Source: Synaphobranchus kaupii
Taxonomy: Eukaryota > Chordata > Actinopteri > Anguilliformes > Synaphobranchidae
Length of the DNA stretch: 64,000 nt
Reading direction: 5' to 3'
Assembly (NCBI GenBank): GCA_029718625.1
Contig: CM056377.1
Coordinates: 103,428,585 to 103,492,584, forward strand
The position numbers were made by a program, and so were the translations under genes. This document shows, one piece after another, positions 26,611 through 40,814 of the stretch (the first letter of the stretch is position 1; each line of letters begins with the position of its first letter). A model generated the notes under the pieces. That model saw only the letters and a list, made by a program, of their open reading frames with translations, made no database searches and was not told the origin of the DNA.

Positions 26611-27370
26611 TTTATTGACCATTGTTATTGACCTCTGTTTTGTTAACCACTGTCTGCCTGTACCACGAGTTTTTGCCTGCTGTCTTTTGTACTTTTGCCC
26701 CGCAAAGCGGACTCCGGTCTCGACTCTTGCATCGTCTTCGACCCCGAGCCTGCCTACCGTCTGCCTGTACTTCTGCCCCGCTGACAGCTACTCTGGTTAC
26801 TATTGCATGGTGTACCGATTCTGAGACTGCCTTCTCCCTCGGTACTGTACATTGGTTTTGGCTGGATTTTTTTGTGTATGAACTTTGCTTGTTTTTTGAC
26901 TATGCTCTTTGGACATTCCCCCATTAAAGCCCTCATGGGACTTTATTTGCAACTACTGTTTCTGAGTCGTGCATTTTGGGTCCTACCCTCACGCACCCGT
27001 CTCAGATACATGGCCAAAGTTAACTAACATGCTAGCTCCTGCCAGCTTCCAGTTTTCCATGCATGGCTAGGAAAATTAAAATTAAAATAACCCCTGCAGG
27101 TCTCTCTTGGAAAAGAGATGTTATTATCTCAACAAGATTATTACTATCTTATGGTTTAAAAAAAGTATAAATATAAAAATGCTCTTAACCCTGCATGAGA
27201 ACAGATTAGTATAGGTAACTAAGTGAAAGAACTGTGATCAGGACCAGGTTTGTGTCTCACCTGCCGACCTGTCCACCTACCAATGTCCTCTTTCTGCTTT
27301 TTTCCACAGGTGTAATGTCTATTAAGCTTTCCTTCTACCGATTCAAAACTCAGTATCTTACCCATGCAAG

Positions 27371-27830
27371 TTGTTCTCCACCTTTTCTTCTCATTCTCCC
27401 CTGACCTCCTCTGGCCCTGTAGATGACTTTGCAGACCACTTCAGCAAGGAAATGCAAACATTCACAGTTCCCTTCAAATGTCAATTCCCTCTGCACTACT
27501 TAATCCCCCCTCCGCCACCCGCCCACTCCCTTCCCTTGCCCTTCCTTCGCTTTCTCAGCTCTCGCTCCTTACACACGCCGCCATCACGCTAACCAACCAC
27601 CTGCACCCTGAACCCCATGTCCATCGCATCCAGCATCCTCCCATTCATCCAGTTCCAGATGAATTCATCACTTTCTACAGGCCGTATGCCCATAGCCTTC
27701 AAGAAGATCTGGATCACACCCTTGCTACAGAAACAAACTGTGGACCAATTTGCAATCCAGAATTATTGTCTGATTATTGTCAGACTATTATATTATAATC
27801 AGCAAAGATAGCTGAGCGTTTCAGGATAAT
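27371..27830 (+). pseudogene. decayed L2-type LINE fragment (linker to start of reverse transcriptase)
   Basis: Translations in two frames resemble the region between the endonuclease and reverse transcriptase of vertebrate L2/CR1-like LINEs. DDFADHFSKEMQTF corresponds to the DDFAxFFxxKI block; NSSLSTGRMPIAFKKIWITP with LLQK corresponds to the (N)SSLxTGxxPxxFKxAxVTPLLKK block; then come an NY position and SKIAERF, matching the SK(I/T)LER block. The frame changes between blocks and the catalytic part of the RT is missing, so this is a dead 5'- and 3'-truncated copy. It lies about 370 bp after the solo LTR. Family is by recalled motif resemblance only. Confidence 0.6.
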
Positions 27831-30649
27831 GGGATGCTGCTTAAATAGTAAAATCAGCCAGTCATTTTTAATTTGACAAGACTGCTGCCAATCAACTGGC
27901 TTCCATGGACACTTTGATTGGAGCATGTATCTTTGACCTGCCCGCTCTGCACTGTGAATCAATTTCCTCTATACACATATATACATTAATGCCTCAGCCT
28001 CGTCATCGGAAGAACAAAAATCAAGTCCTGCTACAACATAAAAAGCATTCCCCCCCTGCTCCGTACTATGAGGGTAAGGTAACACCACCGCCCCCATCCC
28101 ATCAGAGCAACAATATCTTAAGTGAGCCGTCTGACCCAAAACATTCCCTTACCCTTTCAAATTTTCATGCTACATACTGTTCATTTGGATCGAAAACAAT
28201 TAACAATGACTTTGAACAAAGCATGAAAGCTCTAAGAAGATATAATGTGTGAACTCCATTAGTCATGTTTGACCTGGAGATTGTCCACACTTCAAAGAAC
28301 GAAATCAAATCTGCGATGTCAAGTCACTGAATATATTTCCATATAAAGAAATATCACGATTATACGTGTACAGTGACTTTGCTTTCTATATAATTTTATG
28401 TAGTGTATGTATATAATAACTATGTAGTCAAACTGCTTGTTTTGATGGTCTTACGGTATGGTCTCATCAATGTGTGTCACATAAGCAAATGTTGTTCAAG
28501 TCTGTTTCATGACATGTGGTAACTACTGGACCAAATGGTTCTTTGTGTAGAAATGAGTACGCTCATTCTCAACTGTTGGCTTTATTGAGATGTCGCATGG
28601 GACAGGAATTTATATTGAATTTAAACTATGTTTAGCCTTGAAGATACCCCATTTAACAGGAATGTGCTGCTTATTGCTACACACATACGCTGTTGTGTAT
28701 GAATGGTTTGAATTGCTTGTTAAGCGTTTCCCTCCCAATAATGAGTAACACATGAATAGGCTATGGTTGAGGAGACTTAAAAAGTTCTGTGCGCTTAATA
28801 TTTTCTTAACAAACATGATGTCTAATATAACTGAAAATAAATACGTTTGGATTACAGAGACATGATGGAGGCACTTAAAAAATACAAATTATGAACATGC
28901 GGAAATCAGATCGATAGGGGCTTTGTCTTGTTTTAATCTGTAGGCTATATCTATTATTTGTGCTTTTGGCAGGCTTTCGCAGGCTTTGAAGTTACATGCA
29001 AATCCACTGCCTTTTTCATTTTCTGTTCATGTGAATGTTGATATTTTAACGTTGATTTTTAACCTTGCCTTAATGTCCGAGGTCAGAAATGCAGTTTGAA
29101 GTTATGACTGAAGTTATTTTAAGATTACAAGGCCTCTGAGACTGACCTGTTTTGTGCATTGTTTTTGTTTTTATCCTGTTTTTTTCTGTCTTGGCAGAAC
29201 AATGCACTCCGGTGGAATTGTCTTTTGGACACAGTTTCCACGAAAAGTAAGTGAAAAGCAATGTTTGTGAAGGTGGGGAGAGTCTCATTAGGGTTGGGGT
29301 CTTTTAATAAACTCTGCAGATGTTGGCAACGCTGCAGGAGCACAGGTGATTATGTCATCTACATCTAAATGGCTGCTCTGTATCCAGGTTTCCAATAGTC
29401 TCCCAAGGTCATATTTACCTCCCAGGCTACTGGAATTAGTCCTGGCTTTTTATTTAGTAATGTAAATCTTCGGCCTGCGCCTCCGTACAGAAACAGGATC
29501 CCTCTGTATTTCTTTTTCCCTCTGATGGATAGAAATGGAGGGAATATCCTCCTGACATTTGCACCATCTGCCTGAATGAGATCCCTCTGCTGCTGGAGCC
29601 GTGGGAAGGACAGGCCCCCGTTCTTGAAACACGATCTCTCCTTCCAGAGTGCGCCGTGATGGCTGCTGCAGGCGTGCGGAGCCACTCGAGCTCACTCGAA
29701 TGGGTCACTCAAATGAAAGGAGAGATGCTTGCGCTCTTGCATAACTCTATCAGGCCCATTTGGCAGTCATGGAATGTTATTTTGCCCCTTCAAATTCTCT
29801 GCACTTTTTGTTGGAACCTTGGGAGGGAAAACTGGACAAACACTGTGCCTTCATTTGAATTTTAATTTAATTTAACTTATCTCGCTTTTAGCTTCATTTC
29901 ATTATTTTCAGCTGATAGTTGAGATATAAACTTTAAACTTTATTCAACAGTGTGGCCAACCTGGAAAGCCTGATTGCGGCTGTTGACGCATTGTTCATGT
30001 CTGTGAATCCCCTGGTGAGCTGGTGAAAATCTGTAATCTGTAATCGATCATGGTGCATATCTTTGGCATTTTGGTCAAACTTTGTAGAGGGGGGAATAAC
30101 AGCTCACAATATATACCTACCGTGTGAGTTTGGTCAACTCAAAACAGCTTTGTCCCTACAGCTGTTAGACTGCTTAATTACACTGGACATCTCGAGAAAG
30201 CAAAGGCAGATGAACTGTTATTGCTTTTGATACTCAATTTTCATCATAACGCTTGGCTGTATTGACTCATACCTTCACTTTAATTCACTTAATTAATTTA
30301 ATTAATTCAATTATTCTATTGAATGTCTTTATTTAACATGTTTGTTTGTGTGTTATGAGTCTGCCCAACTGTCTATGTAATATTTATTGCTGGCAACTAC
30401 AACTGAAGTTTCCACACATGAAAATAAAAGGTTTCTATCTATTCTATATGTAGTCCAGAAAGTTCATAGTCATGATGTATGACAATATGTCATGTAGGAT
30501 GGCTTTATGCAGCTTCTGATGCATGCACAGAGCTTCCAGGTCCTGAACAGGCCACACACGTTTTGGTATGACTCAGGTTATATTATTTATCCCACACTTT
30601 TCTTGAAATTGCACCTGCCCATTTTTCTACCACATCATCAATGATGATG

Positions 30650-30721
<72 letters not shown>

Positions 30722-33700
30722 AACAACAACATTAATAATCATCAACAGTGGTCACCTTTTAGAAGTTTGTTATTGTATTTATATGTAGGCATCTAGTGGT
30801 AGAACTGCACAGCAGGATCCATAGTCCGAGGTCCTTGTTTTTACATTAGAGGAGAAGCGTCAGCAGAAGACTGCATTTGCCAAGGTTCAGCTTGTGGTTG
30901 TTATTCATGTTGAAGCATTCGGGCACGTTTACACAGTGTGCGCTGATCAAGGTACAGGAAACAGGGTTCTGAGAAGCCTTCGGGTTTGTCATAATGAAAT
31001 ATTTCCCCTGACTGAGAAGGTTTTCTTCCCTTTGGGCCCAACAAGAGCTACTCTGCATGCAAGCCCATCTCCCATCAACAGTACGTTGTGAACTATAGAG
31101 CATTGATCGATAAAACATCCTGCTTTGCAAAAATAAAATGTCCTGTTTTTATTCTCAAACCTCAGTGGTTCACAACACTTTTAGTCTGTTTGAAAGCATC
31201 CGCCTTCTATGCCCTGCTATTCAGGAAACCTTCTAAGTGGACCCTATAATGTGCAATTTCCTGTATTTCAACGAGCAGTGTTACATTACAGGGAAATTTC
31301 TTCATAATGGAATGTCCATTTTGTAAATAATCTTTTCTCATATTTATGACCTAAACATAGGCATTGTATTTGTATTTGGGGGTGTGGTTTATTTAGGGGT
31401 AGATGGTCAATAGCTACTTCAAGAAAGGGATTATCTTTTTATGAAATAAAGGTTTTAACATGTTTTAACCAAGACTTGGAGTCACACATGGAGGTATGAT
31501 TAGATAAAACATGTCTGCTCAGCCCTGTTATATTAGTTAATTTATGCTCACAATAATGCATTCATTAGATGCTACCTCAGTTTTTGATTTCTTTTATTAT
31601 TAGTGTTTCATGTTATAGTATCCATTCTAATGCTGTTATTTCTTTCTCCTAATGGACTTTTTATGACAGTCCCACGATTTCCCATTAACACATTTAGAGA
31701 GTTAGCAGACCATTAGTCAATTAAAATTCAGGCATATTGTTTAATGGATTTTTAAAAACAGTCTATTAGTCTATGTCATAACCTCTGACCATTTTGGCAC
31801 TGTGTCCATTTATTTATTCATCTGCTTTGACATTTACCAGTTATAAGTGTTTATTTTTTTATTGGCATTTTCATTTCTTTGAATTAGCTTGAATTGGAGG
31901 AATGAATTGTGGTTGGTGCCATCAAACTGACTGGTTGAGTTTTTATTTTGTAGTTGGCTGCTTGTCACATTGAACGAGATTAAGCCCACTTTAATTGACT
32001 TTTGGCCAATTATTAATATGTAACTTTCTGTCTCAAATGTTCAAACACTGAACTGGAAATGTTTATCATTTCCATCGTAGCTAGCTGGCTGCTATCCTTT
32101 AAAGCAATGTTTTACAAATGTAGATGCATTAATAACTACCTTATATTTAACTTTTGTTTATCTTCTAATTACATGAGATCAGTACCAAATAACAGCATAT
32201 TAAATGTTACCTATAGAAAACTCAAACCAGCTTCATAACACAACACTTGGCTAAATGAAAGATTGAAAGGGGACAGAAACATTTTGTATAAGGCCTGTTT
32301 TTTTAGTGCTGCGCATAGCATCTGAGCAACAAAATGTATTTTAATATCAGATGCTGGTTATTTGAAAGGGAAATAAGAGATTGTTAGGGACGAGACATCT
32401 GCAATATTGAGTCGTATTTCACAGTGAAACTGAATTTAACTGCTCTCATCTGGTACTGCTACTTGTAGCATCTGGCTGCAGGGTTACTAATGCATAGAAT
32501 TGCTTACCAGAACTCATAGTGGAAACAGATACATTTGGGTTGTTAAAGATCAGGCTTGACAGAGTGCTGGATAATATTTAGACTGTAAACTAAATTATTC
32601 AATTGTTTTTCAATTAAATTGTTCTTTTCATCAAATATTTTTATTTACTTCATAGTTCACTTATTCTTCACCATTGCCTTTCTTCCGCTTTTATCGCCAT
32701 CCACAGACAGATCACCTCTTATGTCACTATTCTCACTTTCAAAATATGTTGGCCTCCTGAAAGCACACATTCTTTAGGAAATACCTTTGTGTGCTGAGGT
32801 ACATACATGTATATAATAATAAAATCATTAAAGGTCCCTCCTCTACTTTGGTTTGGCATGAAGATGTGTGCAATTTTGGATGTGAGGGCAGAGAGGGAAC
32901 AGCCTTCACAAGAGTTGTTGCCAACACCCTTTAATGGATTTCAAGTCAGTAGATATATATGTTCCCAGTTAACCACTGAGCCTATCCAGACATGGAAGTG
33001 CAAGTACACACACACACAAAAAAAAAGAAAAGAAAAGCCAGTGCATTTATCAGCATTACTTCATCTGTCAACAGTAGAGCTCCTTACAGAGATAAACTGA
33101 AAACCATCTTTGATCCTAGCAGTTTTTATTTTGACTTTAGATAAACTTGAAAAAGGTTTCCTGTTGTGTCTTAAAGCCTGAATGTCAATGGCCAACCCAT
33201 CATAAGCATGTGATCTCTTTCAATAAAATGCACATTATGCACATTTTACAGTTTAGGTACAAAAGTGACTCATGTGGAGGACATAACATTATAACAGTTC
33301 CACATTCAGCTATGAAGACATTATCAAGACTGCCCGTGAAGCCACGTGATCATTTTTAGCCTACATTAAATCTTTGAAAACATACAGAATCAGAACCTCA
33401 TTTAAACATGTGACGTTAAAAACTGCATCTCCGACAGTATTGGGCAGTCAACAAAATTTCCACAAGAAATGTGATTTTTCTTTCTCTGACTCAATATCTC
33501 AAGGCTATACCTAGCCATGATTCATTTAAAAAATATAACGCTACATATCTGTAGTCATGTGGAATTATGCCGGTCTTTTGGGACATGCATTGTACACCAT
33601 TTGTATTGTATTACAGCAATAAGGATCAATGTAGTAGAAAGATGGTTTGCCTGTGAAATAAATGGAAGTGGACATGAAAATAAAAAATAACTATTTTTTT

Positions 33701-34707
33701 CTGACCCAGTTGCTTCATGTGAGAAATTAAAACTAATATTTATTTTTCTAACATGGCCACAAGGCCCATCTCTGTAGATTAAACCTCAGACACATGAAAT
33801 TTATACTGCAATATCTACCTAAATTATTTAAGCTTTCATCCTGATTCATTGTGTGGTATTTCTGCCCAGCAGACTTTGTATCCTGTGTAGATCATTCAGA
33901 TTGTACACTTTTAATCACATGCATTTGCATACAGTTTGAGCCTTAGATGTTCAAAGACCTGCAGATTTCATTTCAAAGCACGATAATTTCCCCTCAGTAA
34001 TTTGATCCCGGTCATTTCAAAGTTTGCTGGGTTTCTTGTAATACACCTGTTGGTGGCTGCAACTGTATTTCTCTTTGTAGAGACAATTCTACTGACTGTG
34101 CATTGACAAGGCCCTGAGATTACCCTAATCAGATAGTAACCGTCTTTTTAAATGAGTTATCTCTTGTAGACTACTGGCTTCAATTCATTCCCTGATTACA
34201 GATATGAGACATATTTAGAGTGAATGTACACAGAGGAATGCGTTAAGTTCGCTATAATTCATTTGCTATCATTGTTATGATTTGCAGGCTGTATGAGTAC
34301 ATAAATTAGACTGTGAGGCCTTAATAGGGGCTAAGTGAATCGTCACTTTTGCTTGCATGTGTGAGGGGATGACACTGAAAAAGCAATGTTTAGCCATTGA
34401 AATATTAACACTTTCAGCATGACTGTGTCAGGCAAGCAAAATAGTGGCAGTTTAACTTTCACTTTGCAATTCACTCCCGTGAAACCAAGCACACAGGACC
34501 TGCAGCTGGAGAAGGAAGGCACGGGAGAACCTTCTGGTAGTTCTCTCATTTGTATCAGGCATGTCATTATGTCATGGCCTAGAGACCTGCAGAAGCCTTC
34601 TTAAAAATGTTACATTAACAGGTTACACCAAAGAGCCCATTTTTCAATGTCTTAGTTATTTTGTCGGATGAGAAGAAGCAAAAGCTTCAGATGGACAACG
34701 CCTCCTG
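27831..34707. other. intergenic, no gene seen
   Basis: AT-rich sequence with one long ATT microsatellite (30640-30722). I see no exon, RNA gene or mobile element that can be supported here. Conserved non-coding elements may be present but need alignment to see. Confidence 0.5.
30640..30722. repeat. (ATG)n-(ATT)n trinucleotide microsatellite
   Basis: A few ATG units run into about 24 uninterrupted ATT units. Confidence 0.97.
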
Positions 34708-34711
34708 CCCC

Positions 34712-34753
<42 letters not shown>
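34708..34753. repeat. poly-C followed by (CT)n
   Basis: About 15 C residues are followed by about 16 CT units, a continuous polypyrimidine tract. Confidence 0.95.
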
Positions 34754-34754
<1 letters not shown>

Positions 34755-37700
34755 GATGTAGGCTCACTGGAGAGGTCTCCGGGTTTACAAGGGGGCTTAA
34801 TGAAACTCTGGAACCCTGCCAGCTACAGGCCAATTCTCCTGGGCTGGCCAGCTCACGCAAAGCTGCAGCATCCAGCTACAGGGAAAGCTTTTACCCCAGC
34901 ACCCTGAAGGAGGTGGAGGGTGACATTCCGTACAACACTACGCATCCACTTTGACTGCATCTGCCAAACTCAACTGGGGGAATTTTTGGAACAAAAAACT
35001 GGCAATTGATTATGAGTCCATTTGGACACAGCGCATACCAGTGCATGTCATTTAGCAGAGGAGTGTTATATATGAGTGTTTTACCGTGATTTAATGCACT
35101 TAGAATTACGTACAAAAAATGAGTCTGGAACATGTCAACTATAGCACATCGAGGAGATTCCATTCAGTTCATGGTACTGCTGTGAATCACAAACAAGAAG
35201 GTTATGTGCAAGTTTTAAATATGATGCATTATATGCATAAAATTCATTCGGCATGCGTCACGAGCACTGTACTTTGGATTTGAGATGGATGGTGTATTGA
35301 GCATTGAGGTGCGGGAGGAATTTCTGGCATGATACAGACATGAGCGCATTTCAAGTGCCTACCACAGTTGTTCATTTAGACACATCTGCCCTTAGAGCCA
35401 TTTAGTGCCTCTCTTTGGACCTGAAAAATGCCAGACAGCAGTAAAACATGTTTCACTCCTAACTGACCCAGTGACTGCCACGTTTGCCTCCTACATTTCC
35501 CTGTTTGCCTTTTCACCTGATTACAAAAGTCCACTGTTGCTACAGTAGATCTGAGTCACCACCCACACTACACTGACAGCAGTGATCATGTGTCGGTCAT
35601 ACTGGAATATTTCCGATGTGTATTTTATTTACATATCCAACACATCATATTTCTGGAGAAAACAAGAGATGATCAACCGTATTTCTCTTATATTATAATA
35701 ATATGAAATTCAATCATGTATAAAAGTACAGTAATGTATGCAATAATTCCAGTCCATTAAGGATTCTAATTAAATTGGTGTGTTTGACATCCCTTTCAAA
35801 GAAACAGTCACATTCATTGAGCAGAGAAGAACATTTTCAAAATATAAAGTAGCCTACATCCTCAAAATTAAATGTCTTTACATGTTGCTGATAACGAAGC
35901 ATCTATAATGCAAAGAGGAACAATTTTGCTCTCTGTCCTTCTAAAAAAAAGCAAGAATTGAGGGAAAAGGTGAAACTAGACTTATTTTGTGAAATCTGAT
36001 TTAGTACTTTGCAAATCTCCAATGCCTTTATATCATCACTGCCGACCATAGGCACATGCTCTCGATATTTCTGCATTGCGAAGCATACTGTGCCTAAGCC
36101 AAATTTCACAGCGTGCCAAGATCTGTCATAAATCTCCATAAAAAATGTGAAGTTATTCATGACGTGTTTTGCTAACAATTTATGTGGGAGGCCAGTAATG
36201 GTGTAGGCCACAACAATATACCCTGTCCCGTGTGGGGTTCTTATCTTTCTGTAGGAAATAAATAATGCCTTTTTCTCCAGGTTTTTATTCGAATTGTACA
36301 CTTGAGACTCCAGTCAGCAATCTCTCAACCCTTCCAGGAGTCCACACTGTATTGTTACTGCATAGATGTGCCCCTCAACTCCTGGCTGGCTGAATGAATG
36401 CAGGCATGTGCTGCTGACCCAGAGGGCCCCTAACTAGGAGACAGAGAGGGGGAGAGAGAGAGGAGGGGGAGAGAGAGAGAGATTGAAAGAGAGAAATAGG
36501 GTGAGCGTGCAAACCATCTCCCTCGGTAATTACCTCATTAGGCACCGCATTCCTTGCTTATTCCAGCTATTGTTTAATCCTGAATTGCTCTGTCTCTCCA
36601 TTGGCTGATCCGCAGTCATGTGATCATGTGAAGCCCACATTGTGTGTGTCCAGTTGTTTGAATTGCACCCGTCAAAAGTCGGTGCTGGTGCTGCAGGTTG
36701 TGCCCCTGCATGTTCCACTCACAAAATGAACAATATCTGATTAGCCCTCTTTCCCTAGTAGTGCTCACACCGCGAAATGACTTCATGTAACGTCAGAACG
36801 TTTTCTTTCCTTAAAAACAATCGGATCTGGATTATATTATTGTAGTCTTATCGCCAGACATGATGCTACTCGCTTTTTTCCCCGCATGCACCCTGCGCGC
36901 CCATCTTCCTTTGCCCATAATTCAGTTTTCACCGAAGTAACAAACAAACGAAAATGACGAGCACTTTCAAATATGAGAATACACACATTCCTATGACTCT
37001 ACATTAGGCGCCATGCAGTCAAATCAACACATTTTGAAAATGCTTTATTTGTTTGTTCTAAAAATGACCGCTACCGTACTGATGTGAGCAGTTTTCACTG
37101 CACTGTAGGTCAAACGGGGGGGGTCCTGCTCTTCACAGCGAATTTCACGCCTGTTGAAGTGCAACTCAGGCCCAGAACAAAGCGCGTTTTCCACTGCTGA
37201 ATTTTCCCAGAATGGGGCTGCCTTTCTCCTCAGCAGCCGAGGGAGGCCAGGAAGCCCCTCTCAATGGCCCACTGACCAAACTGCTGCCCCTTTCACACAA
37301 GCGATCATAATAAAAAACAAATCAGCCGCGGCTTTTGTTGCCTTTTCGCTATCCCCCTCGGACAATGGCTCAGACAGATATGGTTGTAAACTCCTGAAGT
37401 CCAGCTGGTCACCACTGTCCATTGGGTTAGGTTCCTCTGGGATGTGAAAGCTTGACAAGGGCGAAGTGTGTGAAATTGCAACATTGGTTTCAACAGCGGT
37501 GTGAATTAGGAATCAACGCTTCATTTAACCGGTTGTCACCGGGAGGCTCTGTGGGAATGGTCCAAATTAAAACTCTATGTGTGTTATCATATTACGCTTC
37601 CCGACTACAACGTGCCACTTTGACATGTTGTGTGAAAACGACTCAGAATGCGGCTCATGTCCTCATTTTGCCTGCAGCATACTAATGACATAATCCCGGG

Positions 37701-38553
37701 ATCCTTCCAAACTGCATCTTTTCACAAAACATTTTCTGCACTTCATTCAGCTTGGGGGAGGAGCCCTTTCCTTTCCCTCAAAGACATCTGTGATATTTAG
37801 CCCAACGTCTGATTGTGTGTGCTCTGAATCTTAACGGAACAATGATGTTTCTAAGTGCTTCTGGCAGGACAGAGACAACAGAACTGAACACTGAGAAAAT
37901 CCATGGCGTTCAGTGTTGAGCTCTGTGGTCGTGCGCCGGTGCTGGTGAGGAAGGTGCCTGCAGTTTGGCCAGCCTCACTTTTTATTATAGTAGAATAATA
38001 AATGCGTTTTGGTGAGCACTTGTATGTGCGTGCATGCGTATGTTGGGGAGTGGGGGAGGGGGTTTGGGCACAGGAAAGTGGTGCATAGCTTCAAAGAGGA
38101 ACAGGACTGTGCTCTTCGTGTGAAGAGAGGCAAAGGTGGAAATTTACAAGGTGCCGTTCTTTCTGGGTCCTTTCATCCTTGCCCTAGCGCAAACGAGAGC
38201 AGAAAAAAGGCGCCCTTTGGAATGTGCACAGGGCAGGCTGAACTTAATTTTAAAGGTGCTCTGGACCTTCAACAGGGCTTTGGTCTGGAAGCGGAGTGAA
38301 GCAATACTGCATTACAAACAGCGTCGTCATCTTTAGCAGGACCATCTGCTTCTAATCCTCAACAGGGATACAAATCCAAGATTTGTCAACAGTACTCCAT
38401 TTCCTCCTTATGTTTCATCATTTTCTGTTGTTCATGTTCAGAAAGATTTAAGCATTGCATTTACAATACAAGGGGGGCTCGTATCCTTTATTTAGCATGT
38501 GAATCAGCATCGGACATACCTCACTGTAGCATATTATGAAACACCCACCCACC
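34754..38553. other. intergenic, no gene seen
   Basis: No gene recognised. A GA-rich patch at 36434-36497 and a short G-run near 37114-37124 are the only low-complexity features. Open frames of up to 132 codons exist but match nothing I recognise. Confidence 0.5.
36434..36497. repeat. GA-rich polypurine patch
   Basis: Imperfect GAGAGG repeats form a purine-rich tract. Confidence 0.8.
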
Positions 38554-38692
<139 letters not shown>

Positions 38693-40343
38693 TTCCCCTC
38701 CGGGGCCTTAGAGTGGCGGGAGTGAGGCGAGGCTTCCTGGGCCCGCATGCCAGGAACAGCGCAGTCCGTGACCCCCCAGGGTCAAGGGTCAGCAGGTAGC
38801 AGATGGAGATGAAAGGCGGATGATTCTGCGCTGTCCTCCAGGGGGAACAGAGAGCCGTCTGTCTTCAGAGATCTCCACCGCCCTTCTGTCCGTTTGGGCT
38901 GCGTTACAGGCGCAAGTGTTCACCACATGTGCACAGAGTTTGGCGGTGAACGCAAGGAGGCGGGTTGTCAAATGTGCATTGATATCATTGTGGTTTACTA
39001 CAGGAATCTCTTCAGGTACTAATAATGTTGCGTCCGCTGTGTTGGAATGGCTGAACATTTGTATGACATTGCTATCACAGGCAGTAAATGGCAACCATTC
39101 TGAGCTTTCTGACACAGTATATCCCCTCTTTGATATTTTTATGGACCACTGATAGGCTTGTGGTTTACAGTCTGTAGAAGCCCACTACGATGGTATTTAA
39201 TGTACAAGCCTTTAAAGATCAGACAAAATATGAAACTGATCATTCAAGCGGACAGCCGTGTCTTAATACAGCAAGCAGGGTTTCCTATATCAGTTAATCG
39301 TTACCAAAAGGAAGCTTGCCCATTCTGGTCAGCGGCAAGTAGTGAAAGCTGGGATGCAGTTGTGTCAAAAACTATGAATGAAGATGATGATTCATCTGTG
39401 GCTTGCATTCAGAAACAGTCCATGCTCCCCTGTGATTTTGTAAAAGGTTTCCAGTAGATGTAGAGGCCCACTCCACTGAAGGCGAACAATAAACAGGAGT
39501 TGGACGTGTATATTATTTTAGTCTTCACCATATAAATAAGGCCAGTGTATCAGAGCTGGAGAGATAAAGGGTTTTCAGGGCTTGACATGAGGTTCCTTAC
39601 ACTGTGGCTGCTGTAAACACACGGCGTGCTCTGTGGAGCTATGTCGGACACGCCTGTCCTTTCGCGCGAAACGGGGCCTCAGGCAGCTGTGGGGCCAGTC
39701 CCCATACATCAACCCCTCAACCCCCCCCCCCCCCGACGCTCTCACACCACCTTTCTCCGATGGGCGAGGGGCTTGGGACTCATTCAACCTTGCGTGTGCC
39801 TCCAGTGAGAACCAATGGTCCACGCTACATCCTGTCGTCTGTCGAGGGCCGCTTGATTTAAAGTGGAGGAGGGGGGTGGGGGCAGGTATCGCTTGTTCCA
39901 GGGACCGGCTCAGTGGATAGGGGATGTCCTGTTTTTCGGGGCCTGCTTCTCTTAAACGCCGCAGCTGGGCCCATGGTCCCTCACTGAGAGGTTTTTCCGT
40001 GCAGTACCCCTGCTCCCACTGCAGCCGTTTCTTTCACTCTCGTTTGTGTCTTGAATGGCCCTCTGAATAAGTGAAGGGATCATTAACCGCAGCGGTCATT
40101 TGAACTGGGCATGCGAGGAGCTCAGGTGGAACGGGAATAAGGATACGCCAAGCCCAGCGCTGTACGTTCTGAACTGTGGCATACATGCTTTCGAATCATA
40201 AATGAACCATTTGTGCTTAGTGACCTGGAGGAGAATTAGGAGTTTAATCCACTGCAGAGAGCTCTGGTTATGAGGTAATTCTGTTCTGTGAAAAGTGAAA
40301 AAAAAAACATTTTATATACTATATGCGTTTGTGTGTGCATGTA
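38693..40343. other. intergenic, no gene seen
   Basis: GC-richer than its surroundings up to about 40,000, with a C-run near 39720-39734. No coding region is supported. Confidence 0.45.
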
Positions 40344-40800
40344 GAGCCCTCCAAAATTATTAGCATGACAGTAATTTTGACATTTTAATGTTTTTGGAAG
40401 ATAAAATTATCTTTCGTAAAAAAAATAGTCTGTTCTCCAAAAAGATAAAAACAATACTGGCATCCCTGTTTTCACTATTTTGAAGACCCTTCTCTTACAA
40501 GAATAATGCTACTGAGTGATCTTCTATAGTGACTTAGGGCCTCACTTCGGGCAAAAATAATATTTGAGTAAGTTCAGTTTTAATTAGACACCGCTATTAG
40601 TTGCTCATCAAATGTAGTCAAATTGGAATGAAGCATGAGCCGGTAAAAATTATTAAGTCAGGAAATAGCCTCTGTATAAAGATTTATTGGAGAAAGCCAT
40701 ATGAAAATAATTAGATGGCTTTCTCCACCAGTCATTTTATATGAAAGATACAAAAAAGTAACCTTTTTCAATTTTTTCTAAGAATGACCAATCTAGTTTT
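40344..40800. mobile_element. Tc1/mariner-like non-coding relic (candidate)
   Basis: The left part (AGCCCTCCAAAATTATTAGC) resembles the terminal repeats of non-autonomous Tc1-like elements that are common in fish (CCAAAATTATTGGC type). Inside there is a perfect 13-bp hairpin, TGGAGAAAGCCAT at 40688-40700 pairing with 40715-40727 across a 14-base loop. I could not find a matching right end, so the boundary is approximate and the copy is probably truncated. Confidence 0.35.
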
Positions 40801-40814
40801 ATTAGTCTAGAAGA

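Larger units (their letters stand above)
25477..27004 (+). mobile_element. solo LTR of a Ty3/gypsy chromovirus related to the element at 49420
   Basis: The segment begins TGTCACG and ends CCCGTCTCA, with a perfect 5-bp target duplication GATAC at 25472-25476 and 27005-27009. Long blocks match the 958-bp LTR of the element at 49420-55640, including ATTAGATCAGGATTGGGTAA, CTTCGCGAAATTGTTGCC and the terminal CGCACCCGTCTCA. There is no internal region, so this is a solo LTR left by recombination between two LTRs. It is 1,528 bp long; most of the extra length is the 24-bp tandem array at 26122-26610, plus short TCATGTCACGTTT repeats near its 5' end. Confidence 0.9.

Noticed and set aside
26060..26824. 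Long open frames (174-247 codons) on both strands with 8-residue repeats such as KPAFLLRS
   Set aside because: They arise because the 24-bp unit is a multiple of three and lacks stops in five of six frames. The array sits in a solo LTR and no protein family or codon signal supports translation.
35903..36301. 132-codon minus-strand open frame in the intergenic region
   Set aside because: Composition looks random, no motif was recognised and no splice or promoter context supports it.
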